Source: Acidimicrobiia bacterium
GTDB taxonomy: Bacteria; Actinomycetota; Acidimicrobiia; IMCC26256; BP-133
DNA: 5,494 nt
Reading direction: 5' to 3'
NCBI GenBank assembly: GCA_025923175.1
Contig: JAICGL010000305.1
Coordinates: 1-5,494, forward strand
The notes under the pieces are model-generated. The model had not been told where the DNA came from. It was given only the letters and a program-made list of their open reading frames with translations, and searched no databases. This document shows positions 5,480 through 5,494 of this stretch, piece by piece. Position numbers and translations under genes: made by a program. The first letter of the stretch is position 1, and each line of letters opens with the position of its first letter.

Positions 5480-5494
5480 CTATGTGTACTTCAG

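Overview
The window is GC-rich (roughly two-thirds G+C) and dense in genes. Every gene I can support lies on the minus strand, so biological order runs from high to low coordinates. The gene style points to a motile, high-GC Gram-positive, most likely an Actinomycetota (perhaps acidimicrobial) lineage. The grounds are short or overlapping gene junctions, GTG/TTG starts, a FlhA C-terminus of actinobacterial type followed by a FlhF-like protein, and a Pro/Ala/Thr-rich secreted enzyme with the 'TPPNT' type of Ig-like module. This placement is an inference from protein style; no rRNA or marker gene is present.

From 5494 down to 2688 there is the distal part of a flagellar operon: the cytoplasmic C-terminal third of FlhA (cut by the window edge), a FlhF-like protein whose nucleotide-binding motifs have been lost, a YcgR-like PilZ protein that should read cyclic-di-GMP, and a small unrecognised membrane protein. 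The junctions are a 20-nt overlap, an 8-nt gap and a 4-nt ATGA overlap, so the four genes are probably co-transcribed and translationally coupled. Together they suggest flagellar export (FlhA), assembly or placement (FlhF-like) and second-messenger control of motility (PilZ), plus one new candidate partner.

From 2687 to 2547 is a 141-nt, comparatively AT-rich leader with inverted repeats. It precedes a secreted, modular glycoside hydrolase of family 26 (1077-2546) with signal peptide, Pro-rich linker, Ig-like module and catalytic domain. After a 128-nt gap comes a pair of adjacent YbjQ/UPF0145 paralogs (580-948 and 130-573), one soluble and one anchored by an N-terminal membrane helix, ending in a hairpin that could be a terminator. 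The last ~108 bases may hold the first codons of another minus-strand gene that leaves the window.

The points most worth a second look are the FlhF-like protein without a P-loop, the small membrane protein coupled to the PilZ gene, the soluble/anchored YbjQ pair, and an in-frame stop in flhA 12-15 bases from the window end that looks more like a contig-end error than biology. I found no mobile element, CRISPR array, tRNA or rRNA.
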